A DNA stretch of 64,000 nt from Algoriphagus sp. (GTDB taxonomy: Bacteria; Bacteroidota; Bacteroidia; Cytophagales; Cyclobacteriaceae). Below are positions 27,775 through 38,092 of this stretch, in pieces (within the stretch, counting starts at the first letter, position 1; every line of letters begins with the position of its first letter). The stretch is from positions 1-64,000 of the forward strand of contig NZ_JAQWXX010000074.1 of assembly GCF_029254265.1 (NCBI RefSeq). Reading direction: 5' to 3'. The position numbers and the translations under genes were made by a program. The notes below the pieces were generated by a model. That model was not told the origin of the DNA, did no database searches, and saw nothing but the letters and a program-made list of their open reading frames with translations.

Positions 27775-30700
27775 TTATTTGATCGGTAAAAAGATGATCA
27801 TTTCAGTTCCCTCGCCTTCGATACTCTTCACTCTTAAATCCCCACCGTGTGCTTTGATGATATCATAGCTCAGGCTTAAGCCAAGGCCAGTACCACTTCC
27901 GGTGGGTTTGGTGGTAAAAAAAGGTTGGAAGATTTTGTCTTTGATCGCTTTGGGAATTCCTCCACCGTTGTCTTTGATGCAGATTTCTACTCCTCCTGCA
28001 TCACCTGCTAGTTCGACGAGTCGAGTCTGAATAGTCACTTTTGGTTTGTAGGTCACATCCACATTGCCCGCATCTTTTAAGTCATTGGCTTTTTTGCCTA
28101 CCGCATAAAAGGCATTATTGATCAGGTTCAAAATCACCCGACCCACATCCTGTGCGACTACATTTACATGTGGAAGATTAAAATCTAATTCCGAATCAAA
28201 GTCAGCGGTAAAGCTTTTGTCTTTGGCGCGAAGCCCATGATAACTCAATCGTAAAAACTCCTCGGCAAGGGCATTTAGATTAGTCGGTTTTTTGTCACTT
28301 GCATTACTTCGGCTATGCTCCAGCATACCTTTTACAATACCATCAGCTCGCCTTCCGTGGTGTTTGATCTTGGAGAGATTCTCTTTCAGGTCATCAGATA
28401 TTTCCAAGACCATTTTCATATTTCCTTTTTCGATCTCCTCCCTCATTTCATCAATTAGTTCTTCACTTACTTCGGAGAAGTTATTCACAAAATTCAGCGG
28501 GTTTTGAATCTCATGGGCTATACCTGCGGTAAGCTCACCGAGAGAGGCCATTTTCTCTGCCTGTATAAGTTGTGACTGGGTTGCCTTCAAATCCGTGTAG
28601 GCCTTCTCGATTTCTTTGGATTGGGCCACCTCCCGCTCCAGGTTTTTCGCTCGCTCCATCATTTTAATTCGTCTTTTCAAACCAGAGTACCCGACGAAAA
28701 CCATCAATCCGATGAATAAGAAATAAAGTGTATAAGCCCACCAAGTTTTCCACCAAGGTGGAAGCACAACGACCGAAAGAGATTTTCCAACGTCATTCCA
28801 TACGCCATAAGCATTGGACGCGATCACTTTGAAGGTATAGGTTCCAGGCTCGAGATTGGTATATGCCGCAAAGTTTCGGTTGTCATAGATCCAGTCTTGA
28901 TCCAAACCTTCAAGCATATGAGCGTATTGATTTTTGGTTGGGTTTGCATAATGAAGCGCCGCAAATTCAAAGCTCAGATCATTCTGATCATGGCGCAGGG
29001 TGATTTCATCAGCGGAAAGCAGATCAACTTCCAATGGCGAACTCTCACCCATATCATAGACTGAGCGATTGGAAATTAAAAGATTGGAAATAATTATAGA
29101 AGGCGGGATTTTATTAGAGGCGATAGTCGAAAATGTGGTCAATCCATGATCACCCCCAAAGTAAAAATTGCCGTCTGGGGTTTTGTCTGCAGCAAGCGAA
29201 AGAAATGATTCTCCACCCAATCCATCGTCTTCGTTGTAGTTGATGAAAGTAACTTTGTCCAATGCATCATTTTGCATCATTTGGATCAACCCGCTTTGGG
29301 TAGAAAACCACATTTCTCCATTTTCCCCTGGCAAAACTGTTTCTAAAATATTGGTAGACAAGCCATCCTGCTCAGTGTATTTGGTGATCACACCACTGGC
29401 GATATCCAAGACATTAATACCTCCGTAGGTAGCCATCCATAGCAATCCATTTTCATCTTCCAGGACATCCAAGACTTGTGGACTACTCAAGGTCGCAGGA
29501 TCAGCAGGGTCGCTGATGTAATATTGGACAGCGTTGGTTTCGGGATCGATCCGGGTGACTCCGGCATTGGCACTTGCTACCCAGATGTATTTTTTACCGA
29601 TCTCGATATCTGAGATATTCCCATCCTGAATAATGATTTCGGCTTTTTGCTCATTGACATTCACCACAAGAGATTGGCTTTCTATCCGGTCTTCTTGCTT
29701 GAAAATTGCGATACCATAGAGCGGAAGAAATTCAGGCTCGGGAGCATTCCAGCTATCGTAATGATGGCTGTCGTCTGAAGAATATCGAAGTGCATAAGTG
29801 CCGGGATTCAATTCGGTTTGGGTAATTTGGAGTCGGTTTTTGATACTTCCCCCTGCCCAGAAGGTGTCATCTATGGTCTCTACCCGCTGGATGGATTCAC
29901 CCGTAGCATTCTGAAGCCATCCATAATCTACCATACTTGCCAGATCTCCTTCTCCTACCCAGACTACATAGTAAGTACCTTTTTCGGTGATTTGAAATTC
30001 TTGAGTGAGTTCCTGGTTTTGGGTGACCTTTTCGATAATGGCGAGTGCTTCCTTATTTTCTAGCCATTTTTTGGTCTGTGCCAGGATTTCATCCGGATAG
30101 GTTCTGACATATTTGCTCACCAGTTCATTGAAGGATTCGCTCTTTGGATCCAAAATGGTAAGCCCACCATTGGTACCCACCCAGAGTTTGCCTGTCCGAT
30201 CTTCCCGAATCACCCGCACCTGATCATTGACGAGGCTATTCTTATCATCGGGGTCACGTTTAAATCGTTTGACCTCTTTGTAATTCTTATCCATTTTGAT
30301 CAATCCATCTCCCCAAGTGCCTACCCAAAGTGTCCCGTCATTTTGCTCGTACATGGATCTGGCAGATCCACCAAACATATCAGCAGAAGAAGCGAAGTTT
30401 ACTTTTTGAATAGATTGATCAGTTTCATTAAGAATATTGACCCCATTTCCACGGGTTCCGACGAAGACTTTTCCCGGGGTGATTTTGGAGGCAAAAAGCC
30501 CAAATGTACCTCCTTCACTTAGCGAGTTGGGATTTTGAGGGTCATGGCTGTAATATTTGAAAGGTTTATTTACAGGATCGTATTTGAAAAGTCCATTAGA
30601 GGAAGATCCGAACCAAAATATCCCACTTTTATCTAAAATCAACTCGGTAAATCGAATCGTCCAACCTCCTGCTGTTACTTTTCTATTGTCTGGGATGATG

Positions 30701-31647
30701 ATTTCCTGATAGTTATCTGAATTCCCTTCAAACTTCAAGACTCCTCTGAAATTGTTCAAGACCCAGATATTGCCTTCTCTATCCTCTTTGATGGAATTTA
30801 AAAAATTCGCGATATCGATATTGTTGTAGTCATAGGTAACAATCGTTCTTAGCTCATTCGTCTTGGGACTGTATTTGTAGATACCCTGTCGAGCAGTTAT
30901 CCAGATTGTCCCGTCTTTGTCTTCGTAGAGTTCAGATATGGAATTCTCAAGGGTATTCAAATCATTTTCTTCTTTGAATTTTACAGGAATGAAAGTTTCA
31001 GAATTCTTTGCCAGACTCATTAGGCCATGAGTCGAAGATCCTCCCCAGATCGTTCCGGCTTTGTCTTCATAGAGCACCATAGACATTCCATCATGAATTG
31101 CTTTTTCCCCATTGACATTGGCAAAAGGGGCTCTTACCCAAGTGTCATTTTCAGAATCATAGCGAATAATATCCTGCGAAATAGTCGATGCCCAGACTCT
31201 CCCCTGTGAATCACTCAGAATATTAAAAACCCTGCCGCCTCCAGGGATTTCAAAAAGCTCCAAAAAATTGTAATTCCTAAACGTATTTTTAGCTCTGTCC
31301 AAAAAGGACACTCCAAGCTCCGTAGCAATCCACAGATTTCGATCTTGATCTTCTACAATATCCCACACGAGATTGTGCGGAAGGCTAGTCGAATCGCCTA
31401 GGACATTTCGGTAGTTTTTCCAGGTATAGCCATCATAGCGCTGCAAACCATTGGCGGTACCTATCCAAATAAGTCCATAGCTATCCTGCATCACATCCAT
31501 TACCTGAGGCGAGGCAAGGCCATTGGAAATAGAGATGGTTTCTAGCTGAATTTCCTGAGCTTTCAGGTTCGACACAAAGAAGAAAAGGAGTAAAATTGGA
31601 AGGAACTTTACTAGACTAACTCTTGCTGTTAATTTTGTGGATATCAT
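27775..31647 (-). CDS. Two-component-propeller sensor histidine kinase with an inserted beta-rich domain
   Basis: A 1290-residue protein and the first gene of the kinase operon. A signal peptide (1-30) is followed by propeller blades ([38 protein letters not shown]). At residues ~512-669 an extra segment interrupts the propeller ([38 protein letters not shown]); it looks like an added beta-sandwich. Blades resume, then Y_Y_Y (~880-960), one transmembrane helix (~980), a coiled coil, DHp ([13 protein letters not shown]1045) and HATPase with intact boxes. There is no receiver or DNA-binding domain. As the only membrane sensor at the promoter-proximal end it may supply the external signal to the soluble kinases behind it; this is inference. 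Its ATPase loop lacks the palindromes and heptamers seen in the other kinases. Confidence 0.92.
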   Translation of the reverse strand: MISTKLTARVSLVKFLPILLLFFFVSNLKAQEIQLETISISNGLASPQVMDVMQDSYGLIWIGTANGLQRYDGYTWKNYRNVLGDSTSLPHNLVWDIVEDQDRNLWIATELGVSFLDRAKNTFRNYNFLELFEIPGGGRVFNILSDSQGRVWASTISQDIIRYDSENDTWVRAPFANVNGEKAIHDGMSMVLYEDKAGTIWGGSSTHGLMSLAKNSETFIPVKFKEENDLNTLENSISELYEDKDGTIWITARQGIYKYSPKTNELRTIVTYDYNNIDIANFLNSIKEDREGNIWVLNNFRGVLKFEGNSDNYQEIIIPDNRKVTAGGWTIRFTELILDKSGIFWFGSSSNGLFKYDPVNKPFKYYSHDPQNPNSLSEGGTFGLFASKITPGKVFVGTRGNGVNILNETDQSIQKVNFASSADMFGGSARSMYEQNDGTLWVGTWGDGLIKMDKNYKEVKRFKRDPDDKNSLVNDQVRVIREDRTGKLWVGTNGGLTILDPKSESFNELVSKYVRTYPDEILAQTKKWLENKEALAIIEKVTQNQELTQEFQITEKGTYYVVWVGEGDLASMVDYGWLQNATGESIQRVETIDDTFWAGGSIKNRLQITQTELNPGTYALRYSSDDSHHYDSWNAPEPEFLPLYGIAIFKQEDRIESQSLVVNVNEQKAEIIIQDGNISDIEIGKKYIWVASANAGVTRIDPETNAVQYYISDPADPATLSSPQVLDVLEDENGLLWMATYGGINVLDIASGVITKYTEQDGLSTNILETVLPGENGEMWFSTQSGLIQMMQNDALDKVTFINYNEDDGLGGESFLSLAADKTPDGNFYFGGDHGLTTFSTIASNKIPPSIIISNLLISNRSVYDMGESSPLEVDLLSADEITLRHDQNDLSFEFAALHYANPTKNQYAHMLEGLDQDWIYDNRNFAAYTNLEPGTYTFKVIASNAYGVWNDVGKSLSVVVLPPWWKTWWAYTLYFLFIGLMVFVGYSGLKRRIKMMERAKNLEREVAQSKEIEKAYTDLKATQSQLIQAEKMASLGELTAGIAHEIQNPLNFVNNFSEVSEELIDEMREEIEKGNMKMVLEISDDLKENLSKIKHHGRRADGIVKGMLEHSRSNASDKKPTNLNALAEEFLRLSYHGLRAKDKSFTADFDSELDFNLPHVNVVAQDVGRVILNLINNAFYAVGKKANDLKDAGNVDVTYKPKVTIQTRLVELAGDAGGVEICIKDNGGGIPKAIKDKIFQPFFTTKPTGSGTGLGLSLSYDIIKAHGGDLRVKSIEGEGTEMIIFLPIK

Positions 31648-32032
31648 ATAATCTAAGATTTTAAAAAAGATTGAGTCGGGAATCGAGAGAAATTAGTAAT
31701 CAGGCGGTTGCTTTATTAAAATGCTAAAAAAGAATTGATTTAGACTTAAATAGTATTTGAATGGCTTGATTGGAGGATCGAGACTTGAAAAAAATGTAGC
31801 AAATGTTATTTTAGTCATATCTAAAAATAATACTATTTCAACATAAACCTTATTCTCCTCAAAATAAAGGATTATGCCAAAAATTCCGCTTTAGACTAGC
31901 TAAAAATTGTATTTTTTCAATTTGATCTTCAAGGTTTTAAAATTCCAAATTGGTTTCACTAATAGGCAATTTGAAGGATTTCTTATAAATGCTCTTTAGT
32001 CAAAGTTTTCGAAGGAAGTTGAGCTTGATTTA
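31648..32032. other. Upstream region of the kinase operon, no gene seen
   Basis: About 385 A/T-rich bases between the operon's first start codon (31647) and a decayed DUF6090 fragment. The minus-strand promoter of the five-gene kinase operon should lie here. I found no clear Bacteroidota -33/-7 pair (TTTG and TAnnTTTG) and no long open frame. Confidence 0.4.
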
Positions 32033-32163
32033 TTATTTCAGATCAACTTCGATCAAAGTCCCGATTCCCACCAAAAATATTTCCCCGATTGCGTAGGCCA
32101 GGTACCGGGTCACCCAGTTTTACAGTAGGAGTTTTGGCGGATTTTGCGAAAGAAGGAGATCAT
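32033..32163 (-). pseudogene. Decayed 5' end of a DUF6090 gene
   Basis: From the ATG at 32161-32163 the minus strand reads MISFFRKIRQ, then a one-base loss shifts the frame and a TAA appears. The second frame continues with VTRYLAYAIGEIFLVGIG, clearly the DUF6090 N-terminus, and homology ends near 32045. The ATG overlaps the stop of the intact gene at 32160-32903 as ATGA, the coupling used throughout the DUF6090 array, so this is the stump of a former downstream member. Confidence 0.8.
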
Positions 32164-32903
32164 AATTTCTGGGTTGCTTTGAGGATTTCTTCGATCTTTC
32201 CAATGGTAATTTCATATTGAAGCTTTAGGACTGCAGCCGTTGCCAGCTTGTCATCTACAATGTTTTCAAAACGGCGATCTTTTAGTAATTCTTGATTACT
32301 GAACCCTAATTTGGATCGATTAAATAATTCACTGCCTATGGAACCTGTGTTATCAATATTTCGGAGTGAGCTATATTCGCGAAGGTATTCGATAAAGGCA
32401 TCAGAACTCTTTTGGCCTTCTGATTTTAATTCCTCCAAATTTTCATAGTGTCGTTCCCATCCAAAAAGAAGTAATTGAACCTTCTCATCTGAAAGCCGGG
32501 AAATTTGACCGGAATTTTTCAAATCATTCAAGACGTATGAACTTGGGTTCCAAGTGAAATTGGGAAAAGACATTAGAATCAGACTATCGAGTAAAAATTC
32601 GTCAGGAGACGTGGCCTCTCCAAAAAAATCTAATATTTGCCTGCTCGCTACCAACTGAGAATCTATCCTAGCGATGTCTCTGTTTAATTCGTTTAGGTTT
32701 TCGTCAAACTCATTATGCAGGGCGATTAAGATCCGTCTTTCTTGCTCCAAGGTCTTTCTACCTTCATTCCAATTATTTACTTGCAGGGCAATCAAAATCC
32801 CAATCACAACTAGCAGGATTTCCCTCAAGGCGTAGACCAAGTATCTAGTGACCCGGTTCTGGAAGAGGAGTTTTTGGCGGATTTTGCGGAAAAATGAGAT
32901 CAT
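32160..32903 (-). CDS. DUF6090 family membrane protein
   Basis: 247 residues. The family pattern is clear: a basic amphipathic start (MISFFRKIRQKLLFQNRVTR), one membrane helix (EILLVVIGILIALQVNNW), a ~60-residue coiled coil, a central L.NSG motif (LNDLKNSGQISRLSDEKVQ) and a helical C-terminus. The N-terminal Arg/Lys cluster predicts a short cytoplasmic tail with the bulk in the periplasm. Here the usual GEI after YAL is REI. No function is established for the family and no catalytic motif is visible. It lies 33 bases after the next gene upstream. Confidence 0.85.
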   Translation of the reverse strand: MISFFRKIRQKLLFQNRVTRYLVYALREILLVVIGILIALQVNNWNEGRKTLEQERRILIALHNEFDENLNELNRDIARIDSQLVASRQILDFFGEATSPDEFLLDSLILMSFPNFTWNPSSYVLNDLKNSGQISRLSDEKVQLLLFGWERHYENLEELKSEGQKSSDAFIEYLREYSSLRNIDNTGSIGSELFNRSKLGFSNQELLKDRRFENIVDDKLATAAVLKLQYEITIGKIEEILKATQKL

Positions 32904-32936
32904 TCTCTTTCGGTATTTTTCTTCTTATAAGGGACT

Positions 32937-33740
32937 TTATTTTGGGGATTGCTCGAGCGAAGCATCAATATGCGTGAATATCTTCTCGATGAATTGGAGG
33001 ACATATCTTGCCGAGTGGGCTGCGTCTTCAAGTAGCACGTTTTTGATTGCAATCCGATTGGCGAGTTCTCGTCCCCAAATCGCTTCCTCATCCGATGAGA
33101 AGCGCCTGTTGACAGGAGTATTTTTATAACCTGGAGAACCAGGGAGACCGGGATAATCCCAATTGACATCTGATTCGCTACCATAGATGGAGCTGACATT
33201 GAATCTAGCTATAAAGAACTCTGTTACCTGCCCAGCCCATTGTTCTGCAGCCCTTTCTGCATACCCGTTTGCAAGGGAGTTGGCTGTCTCGAATTCAGAC
33301 AAGGCTCTCCGTAGCTGTTCACTTTGAAGAATGGAAAGTTTACCTGAGTTATTAAGGTCGGTATAGGCTGGAACCTCAACTCCAAAGGGGACATCGATGA
33401 ACGACTTGCGTAGCATGCCGACAATGCTGTCACTAGGTATGCTGCCAGGGGTTTCGGCAAGAAGGGAAAGAAGACGTTCATTGTGGTCAAGTTGCTCCTG
33501 TACTGCACCTAAGATGAACCGAAATGATGATTCTGCTGACTTGAAATCAGTGCGCAAAGCTGCCAGATAATGACGTTCCTCATTTTTTTGCTTTCTACCT
33601 TCATTCCAATTATTTACCTGAAGTGCAATCAAAATCCCAATAACAACTAAAATGATTTCTCCAGCTGCATATGCTAGATAGCGGGTAACCGTGTTTTGTT
33701 GAAGTAGTTTTTGACGGATTTTGCGGAAAAAGGAGATCAT
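32937..33740 (-). CDS. DUF6090 family membrane protein
   Basis: 267 residues. Membrane helix at ~27-46, coiled coil to ~110, then a YTDLNNSGKLSILQSEQLRR segment. It has a longer middle than its neighbour, including a Gly/Pro-rich stretch (WDYPGLPGSPGYKN), and a conserved NRRFSSDEEAIWGRELANR helix before the C-terminus. First gene of the pair; the RAYT element sits about 140 bases upstream. Confidence 0.85.
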   Translation of the reverse strand: MISFFRKIRQKLLQQNTVTRYLAYAAGEIILVVIGILIALQVNNWNEGRKQKNEERHYLAALRTDFKSAESSFRFILGAVQEQLDHNERLLSLLAETPGSIPSDSIVGMLRKSFIDVPFGVEVPAYTDLNNSGKLSILQSEQLRRALSEFETANSLANGYAERAAEQWAGQVTEFFIARFNVSSIYGSESDVNWDYPGLPGSPGYKNTPVNRRFSSDEEAIWGRELANRIAIKNVLLEDAAHSARYVLQFIEKIFTHIDASLEQSPK

Positions 33741-33785
33741 TAGTATTGGAAAAATTGAGGTCTATAGTATTTATGTGTTCTTAAT

Positions 33786-33852
33786 AATCCCGTAGGGATT
33801 ACCGATGGGTAGAAAAGCCATTGAGACAATAACAAGTCGTGCCGTAGGTACG
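33786..33852. repeat. REP-like palindrome pair downstream of the RAYT gene
   Basis: AATCCCGTAGGGATT (33786-33800) is a perfect palindrome with a GTA core. CGTGCCGTAGGTACG (33838-33852) is a second palindrome with one G-T mismatch. Each recurs in variant form on the other side of the transposase gene (34361-34378 and 34417-34430), so the gene is bracketed by matched pairs. Confidence 0.75.
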
Positions 33853-33881
33853 CCATATAAAAGGAGAAATAATCCATTTCT

Positions 33882-34346
33882 TTAGGGATCAATTGGCTTG
33901 AAAAGAAATCTTTCATCATAGTCAATATCGTGGATTCTTAGCAGAGATAAATATTCTTCTGAAAAGGATTGCTTTTTATGGTGTTCTTGTTGATCCTGAA
34001 TGTAATGGATGATCCTCGGGACTTGGCTTTTTGAATAAGGAAATTCTCCATAGCCTTCCTGCCAAGAGAACTTCCCGGTTGATAATTTATTAAGGTTAAT
34101 CCATTTAGATGAATCCTGTTTTACCTGTTTCATCAAGTCCGACATTGATTGAATGGGTCTCATTCCGAAAAGCACATGAATGTGGTCCGGCATTCCATTA
34201 ATTTGAAGCAATTTGTGGCCATTTTGCTGGATTATTCCGGAGATGTACCGGTAAAGCTGATCTTTCCATTCCTCTGAAATGAGGCTTTGGCAATTTTGTA
34301 CCGCAAATACTGCTTGAATGTGAATTTGTGTGTAGGTATTAGCCAT
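33882..34346 (-). CDS. REP-associated tyrosine transposase (Y1/HUH, IS200/IS605-like)
   Basis: 154 residues, single-domain Y1 transposase size. The HUH motif is in NGMPDHIHVLFG and the catalytic Tyr is probably that of RIIHYIQDQQEHHKKQ. A GEFPYSKSQVP segment typical of the family lies between. I choose the ATG at 34344-34346 (MANTYTQIH) over an upstream frame extension, because the decayed homologue at 52499 starts at the same residue and the extension would run through the REP palindrome. Such enzymes nick single-stranded DNA at hairpins. Flanking palindromes are the likely substrate. Confidence 0.9.
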   Translation of the reverse strand: MANTYTQIHIQAVFAVQNCQSLISEEWKDQLYRYISGIIQQNGHKLLQINGMPDHIHVLFGMRPIQSMSDLMKQVKQDSSKWINLNKLSTGKFSWQEGYGEFPYSKSQVPRIIHYIQDQQEHHKKQSFSEEYLSLLRIHDIDYDERFLFKPIDP

Positions 34347-34360
34347 GGCCATTTTATATG

Positions 34361-34430
34361 TTGTACCTAACGGCACAATTGTAAAAAAACACTTGTTGAA
34401 ATGCTACCCATAGTGAGTCCCTAACGGGAC
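34361..34430. repeat. REP-like palindrome pair upstream of the RAYT gene
   Basis: TTGTACCTAACGGCACAA (34361-34378) and GTCCCTAACGGGAC (34417-34430) match the downstream pair at 33786-33852 except for a four-base core. The outer palindrome directly follows the truncated DUF6090 5' end. Confidence 0.75.
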
Positions 34431-34431
34431 A

Positions 34432-34542
34432 AAATATTCCTATTACTAACAATTGCATCTCTCCAATCACGTAAGCTAGGTATCGAGTGACCGTGTTAGC
34501 CTGAAACAGGGATTTGCGGATTTTCCGGAAAAATGAAATCAT
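34432..34542 (-). pseudogene. Truncated 5' end of a DUF6090 gene joined to the RAYT unit
   Basis: From ATG at 34540-34542 it reads MISFFRKIRKSLFQANTVTR, then LAYVIGEMQLLVIGI, and at about codon 37 passes straight into the REP palindrome. The frame stays open into noncoding DNA but is no longer DUF6090. Nothing of the variable C-terminal part remains. The break is at nearly the same codon as in the fragment at 52597-52699. Confidence 0.8.
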
Positions 34543-34781
34543 GGTTAAAAAATTAACTTAACTGGAGACTTAAATAATCATGTTTGATATGTTCAAAATA
34601 CAAGATCGAACTTGGATTAAGTATATCGACTGTCGATTTTTTGCATTTTTTTTTAAACTCTTGAATTAAAGCCTCTATTCGAGACCTAGTAAATCATAGT
34701 AAGATTGAATTTTATACCAAAGGCATGGGGAATTCTACCAGATCAATTAGATTGAGTCTTTTCTGATAAAATCTAGAAACC

Positions 34782-37700
34782 ATGTCAAAATTCTTTCTTC
34801 CACTATTACTCCTCATTTGCAATTTTTCTATTGCACAAACTACTAGAGGCTATTTTATGCATCCGGATCTCAAAGGAGATCAATTGGTCTTTGTCGCTGA
34901 AGGAGATATCTGGCGAGTGCCTACTTCCGGTGGAAACGCCATACGATTGACTTCACATCCCGGTGATGAGTCGGATCCAAAGATTTCCCCCGATGGCAAA
35001 TGGGTCGCCTATGCTGCCAGTTATGAAGGACCTACTGAAGTCTATGTGATGCCAATCGAAGGTGGGCTTCCAAAGCGATTGACTTTTGAACCTTCTTCCT
35101 CGATTCCCACTGCTTGGAAATCGGCTACAGAAATTGCCTATGTCACCAACCAATATTCTACTCTGCCAAAACTCAACACAGTTACAGTCAATGTGTCAAA
35201 TGGAGCGAAAAAACTTCTCCCTTTGGAAATGGCCGCTGAAGGAAGCTTCTCTGCAGATGGCTCTACTTACTTTTTTGTTCGCCCGACGTTTCACAATAAT
35301 GTCACCAAGCGCTACGAGGGAGGAACCGCTCGCCAACTATGGAAGTACAGTGATGGAGCTGCTGAGGCAGTAAAATTGACAAAAGATTATAAAGGTGAGG
35401 ATCATCACCCTGTTCCTCATCAGGGCAAAGTTTTCTTTCTCTCCTCTCGCGATGGCATTGTAAATGTCTGGAGTATGGATGAGAACGGGGGTTCCCTTAC
35501 CCAAATCACCAAAGAGCCAAGCTTCGATGTACGTGAATTTTCTATTTCCGGAAATCAACTAGTCTACCGCGTCGGAGCAGATTTAAAATTGATGGACTTA
35601 GGAACTGCTAGTGCAAAGACTCTTGCGATTCAGCTCGTCTCAGACTTTGATCAGCTTCGTGAAAAATGGGTGGATAATCCCATGTCCAATCTTACAAATA
35701 TGGCAGTGTCCAACGATGGCGAACGGGTGGTGATGACCACACGTGGCCGTGTGTTTTCTGTTCCGGTGAAAGATGGTCGAACCGTCCGCCTCAGCCGTAA
35801 AGACGGCGTGCGCTATCGGGATGCTATTTTTTCTCCTGACGGAAAATCGATTTTAACCTTCTCTGATGAAAGTTCGGAGTTTGAAATCCATGAGTACAAC
35901 AGTCTGGGAATGGATCAAGGAAAGCAAATTTCCAAGAATGGAACTACACTGAAATTTGATATGCGTCCTTCTCCGGACGGATCAAAAATAGCTTATCGAG
36001 ATTTGAATGAGACTATTTGGATCATGGATAAAGCCACTGGAGCTCAAACCAAAGTGACTGATTCAGATGAAAGTATTACCTCAAGCATGGCTTGGTCTCC
36101 TGACGGCAAATGGCTTGCCTATGCACAAGCGGCAAGCAATACTTTTTCGCAAATCCATGCTTTCAACATTGACAGCAAGAAGCGAATTGCAATGACTTCC
36201 GATCGGGCAAACAGTCTAAGCCCACAGTGGAGTACAGATGGTAATTGGTTGTATTTTCTTTCGGATCGAAATTTTGAAACTGTCATCGGAAGCCCTTGGG
36301 GAACCCGTCAGCCGGAGCCTTTCTGGGAGAAGCAGATGAAAATCTATCAAATCGGATTGAAGTCTGGCTTGGTTTCTCCTTTCTTTTTCAACAATGAGTT
36401 GCAAAAGGAAGCAGAAAAAGCTCCCGAAAAAGTGACCGTAACGATCGAGGAAAATGGACTTCAAGCTCGACTTCGGGAAGTGCCTGTTTCAGCTGGAAAT
36501 TATACAAATCTTATCGTAACAGACAAAGCAATCTATTTCCATGAAATCGGTCCTGGAATGGGCGTAATCTATGGTGCAGGTGCGAGTGGCGATGACAAAG
36601 CACCACTTATGATGGTACCGATTTCTAATAAGCCCGAGCCAAAAGCTTTTATCGATAATGTCAGAAACTATACTGTTTCGCTCAATAATAAATACATTCT
36701 GGTCCGAAGCGGATCAAATTATTCTGTCGTGGAATTGGGAACATCACCAGTTTCTGACTTGTCCAAAACAAAAGTTGACTTCAGTGGAGTAACTTATTCC
36801 ATAGATCCTCGGGAGGATTGGAAGCAAATCTATACCGATGCATGGAGAATGGAGCGCGATTATTTCTATGATGCCGGAATGCATGGTGTGGATTGGGATG
36901 CGATGTATCAAAAGTATCTTCCTTTGGTAGATCGGGTGACTACACGAGCAGAGCTTTCGGATGTGATTGGTGAACTGGTAGGCGAACTTTCCGTGCTCCA
37001 CACTTCCGTAAGAGGTGGTGACTTGAGAGACGGAGAAGACAATATTAATTTCGGGATGCTTGGGGCAAAACTTGGTCGAAACGAAAAACTGAAAGGCTAT
37101 TCAATTGATCATATCTACTTGTCTGATCCAGACTATCCAAATGAGATGTCTCCACTTGCGCACCCAGATTTGACTATTTCTGAAGGTGATATCATCACGC
37201 ATATTGATGGCGTAGCGGTGATGGAAGTACCGGATCTCTATTATTTATTGAGAGACAAGGCAGGCAAGCAAGTTCGGATCTCCCTACTTTCTGCTGATGG
37301 CAAAGCCAAATCAGATCAGATTCTCAAGCCTATGTCTGCACAAGCTGAGTCCAACCTCCGCTATAACGAATGGGAATATACTCGAAGACTAGAAACTGAA
37401 GCTAAATCCGACGGAGCGCTGGGTTATGTACACCTTCGGGCGATGACGGAATCAGACATTTCGCAGTGGTATCGGGACTTTTATCCTCAATTTAAAAAGG
37501 AGGGATTAGTGATCGACATGCGCCAAAACCGGGGAGGGAATATTGATTCCTTTATTCTGGAGAAACTGATGCGTGAGGTGTTTTTCTATTGGAAAGGCAG
37601 AACTGGCGAACCTTATTGGAATATGCCGTATGCCTTCCGAGGTCATTTGGTCTTGTTGGTCGATGAATTTACCGCTTCCGATGGAGAAGCATTTGCCGAA

Positions 37701-38033
37701 GGCTTCCGAAGACTGGGCATGGGCAAAGCCATTGGTGGTAGAACTTGGGGTGGAGAGGTCTGGCTTTCCGGTTCCAATACCTTGTCTGATAATGGCATCG
37801 CTCGGGCTCCAATGAATGGTGTCTATGGTGAAGAAGGCGAATGGCTGATCGAAGGAGTTGGATTTATCCCGGATATTGAGGTGATCAATTTGCCGAAGGC
37901 GACATTTGAAGGGAAAGATGCGCAATTGGAAGCAGCAATCGAGCATTTGAAGGCATTGATCAAGGCCGATCCAAGACCAGTTCCACAAGCTCCAGCGTAT
38001 CCGGATAAGAGTTTTAAGAATGGGAAGAATTAA
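34782..38033 (+). CDS. Tricorn-like S41 family protease
   Basis: 1083 residues with a signal peptide (1-18), so periplasmic or outer-envelope. Residues ~25-560 hold WD40/PD40-like propeller blades (SPDGKWVAYAAS; SPDGKSILTF; STDGNWLYFLSDR). A C1-like helical segment (~680-745) includes H740 (LSVLHTSVRGGD), followed by a PDZ domain (~755-850; ISEGDIITHIDGVAV) and the S41 core with nucleophile S966 (EFTASDGEAFAEGF) and RQNRGGNID. The layout matches tricorn homologues that degrade peptides to short products. Transcribed alone; divergent from the RAYT/DUF6090 block, with ~240 A/T-rich bases upstream in which I see no gene. Confidence 0.93.
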   Translation: MSKFFLPLLLLICNFSIAQTTRGYFMHPDLKGDQLVFVAEGDIWRVPTSGGNAIRLTSHPGDESDPKISPDGKWVAYAASYEGPTEVYVMPIEGGLPKRLTFEPSSSIPTAWKSATEIAYVTNQYSTLPKLNTVTVNVSNGAKKLLPLEMAAEGSFSADGSTYFFVRPTFHNNVTKRYEGGTARQLWKYSDGAAEAVKLTKDYKGEDHHPVPHQGKVFFLSSRDGIVNVWSMDENGGSLTQITKEPSFDVREFSISGNQLVYRVGADLKLMDLGTASAKTLAIQLVSDFDQLREKWVDNPMSNLTNMAVSNDGERVVMTTRGRVFSVPVKDGRTVRLSRKDGVRYRDAIFSPDGKSILTFSDESSEFEIHEYNSLGMDQGKQISKNGTTLKFDMRPSPDGSKIAYRDLNETIWIMDKATGAQTKVTDSDESITSSMAWSPDGKWLAYAQAASNTFSQIHAFNIDSKKRIAMTSDRANSLSPQWSTDGNWLYFLSDRNFETVIGSPWGTRQPEPFWEKQMKIYQIGLKSGLVSPFFFNNELQKEAEKAPEKVTVTIEENGLQARLREVPVSAGNYTNLIVTDKAIYFHEIGPGMGVIYGAGASGDDKAPLMMVPISNKPEPKAFIDNVRNYTVSLNNKYILVRSGSNYSVVELGTSPVSDLSKTKVDFSGVTYSIDPREDWKQIYTDAWRMERDYFYDAGMHGVDWDAMYQKYLPLVDRVTTRAELSDVIGELVGELSVLHTSVRGGDLRDGEDNINFGMLGAKLGRNEKLKGYSIDHIYLSDPDYPNEMSPLAHPDLTISEGDIITHIDGVAVMEVPDLYYLLRDKAGKQVRISLLSADGKAKSDQILKPMSAQAESNLRYNEWEYTRRLETEAKSDGALGYVHLRAMTESDISQWYRDFYPQFKKEGLVIDMRQNRGGNIDSFILEKLMREVFFYWKGRTGEPYWNMPYAFRGHLVLLVDEFTASDGEAFAEGFRRLGMGKAIGGRTWGGEVWLSGSNTLSDNGIARAPMNGVYGEEGEWLIEGVGFIPDIEVINLPKATFEGKDAQLEAAIEHLKALIKADPRPVPQAPAYPDKSFKNGKN

Positions 38034-38092
38034 ATAATATATATATATCCGAAATTACCCCAGTAGGGAAATTTCATTTGATTTTTGGGCTA

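Larger units (their letters stand above)
33786..34430 (-). mobile_element. RAYT unit: transposase between two REP-like palindrome pairs
   Basis: One Y1 transposase gene flanked on each side by the same two palindrome types in mirror order (CCC-type outside, GCC-type inside). This is the arrangement known for REP-associated tyrosine transposases. A related but decayed unit is at 52394-52587. Both units abut a truncated DUF6090 5' end. Confidence 0.7.

Noticed and set aside
281..31647. Propeller kinases as hybrid two-component systems for polysaccharide utilisation
   Set aside because: They lack receiver and AraC domains, and no SusC/SusD pair or glycoside hydrolase is nearby.
38034..38052. 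AT-dinucleotide run after the tricorn-like gene as a functional repeat
   Set aside because: Only about eight short units in A/T-rich DNA; no evidence of function.
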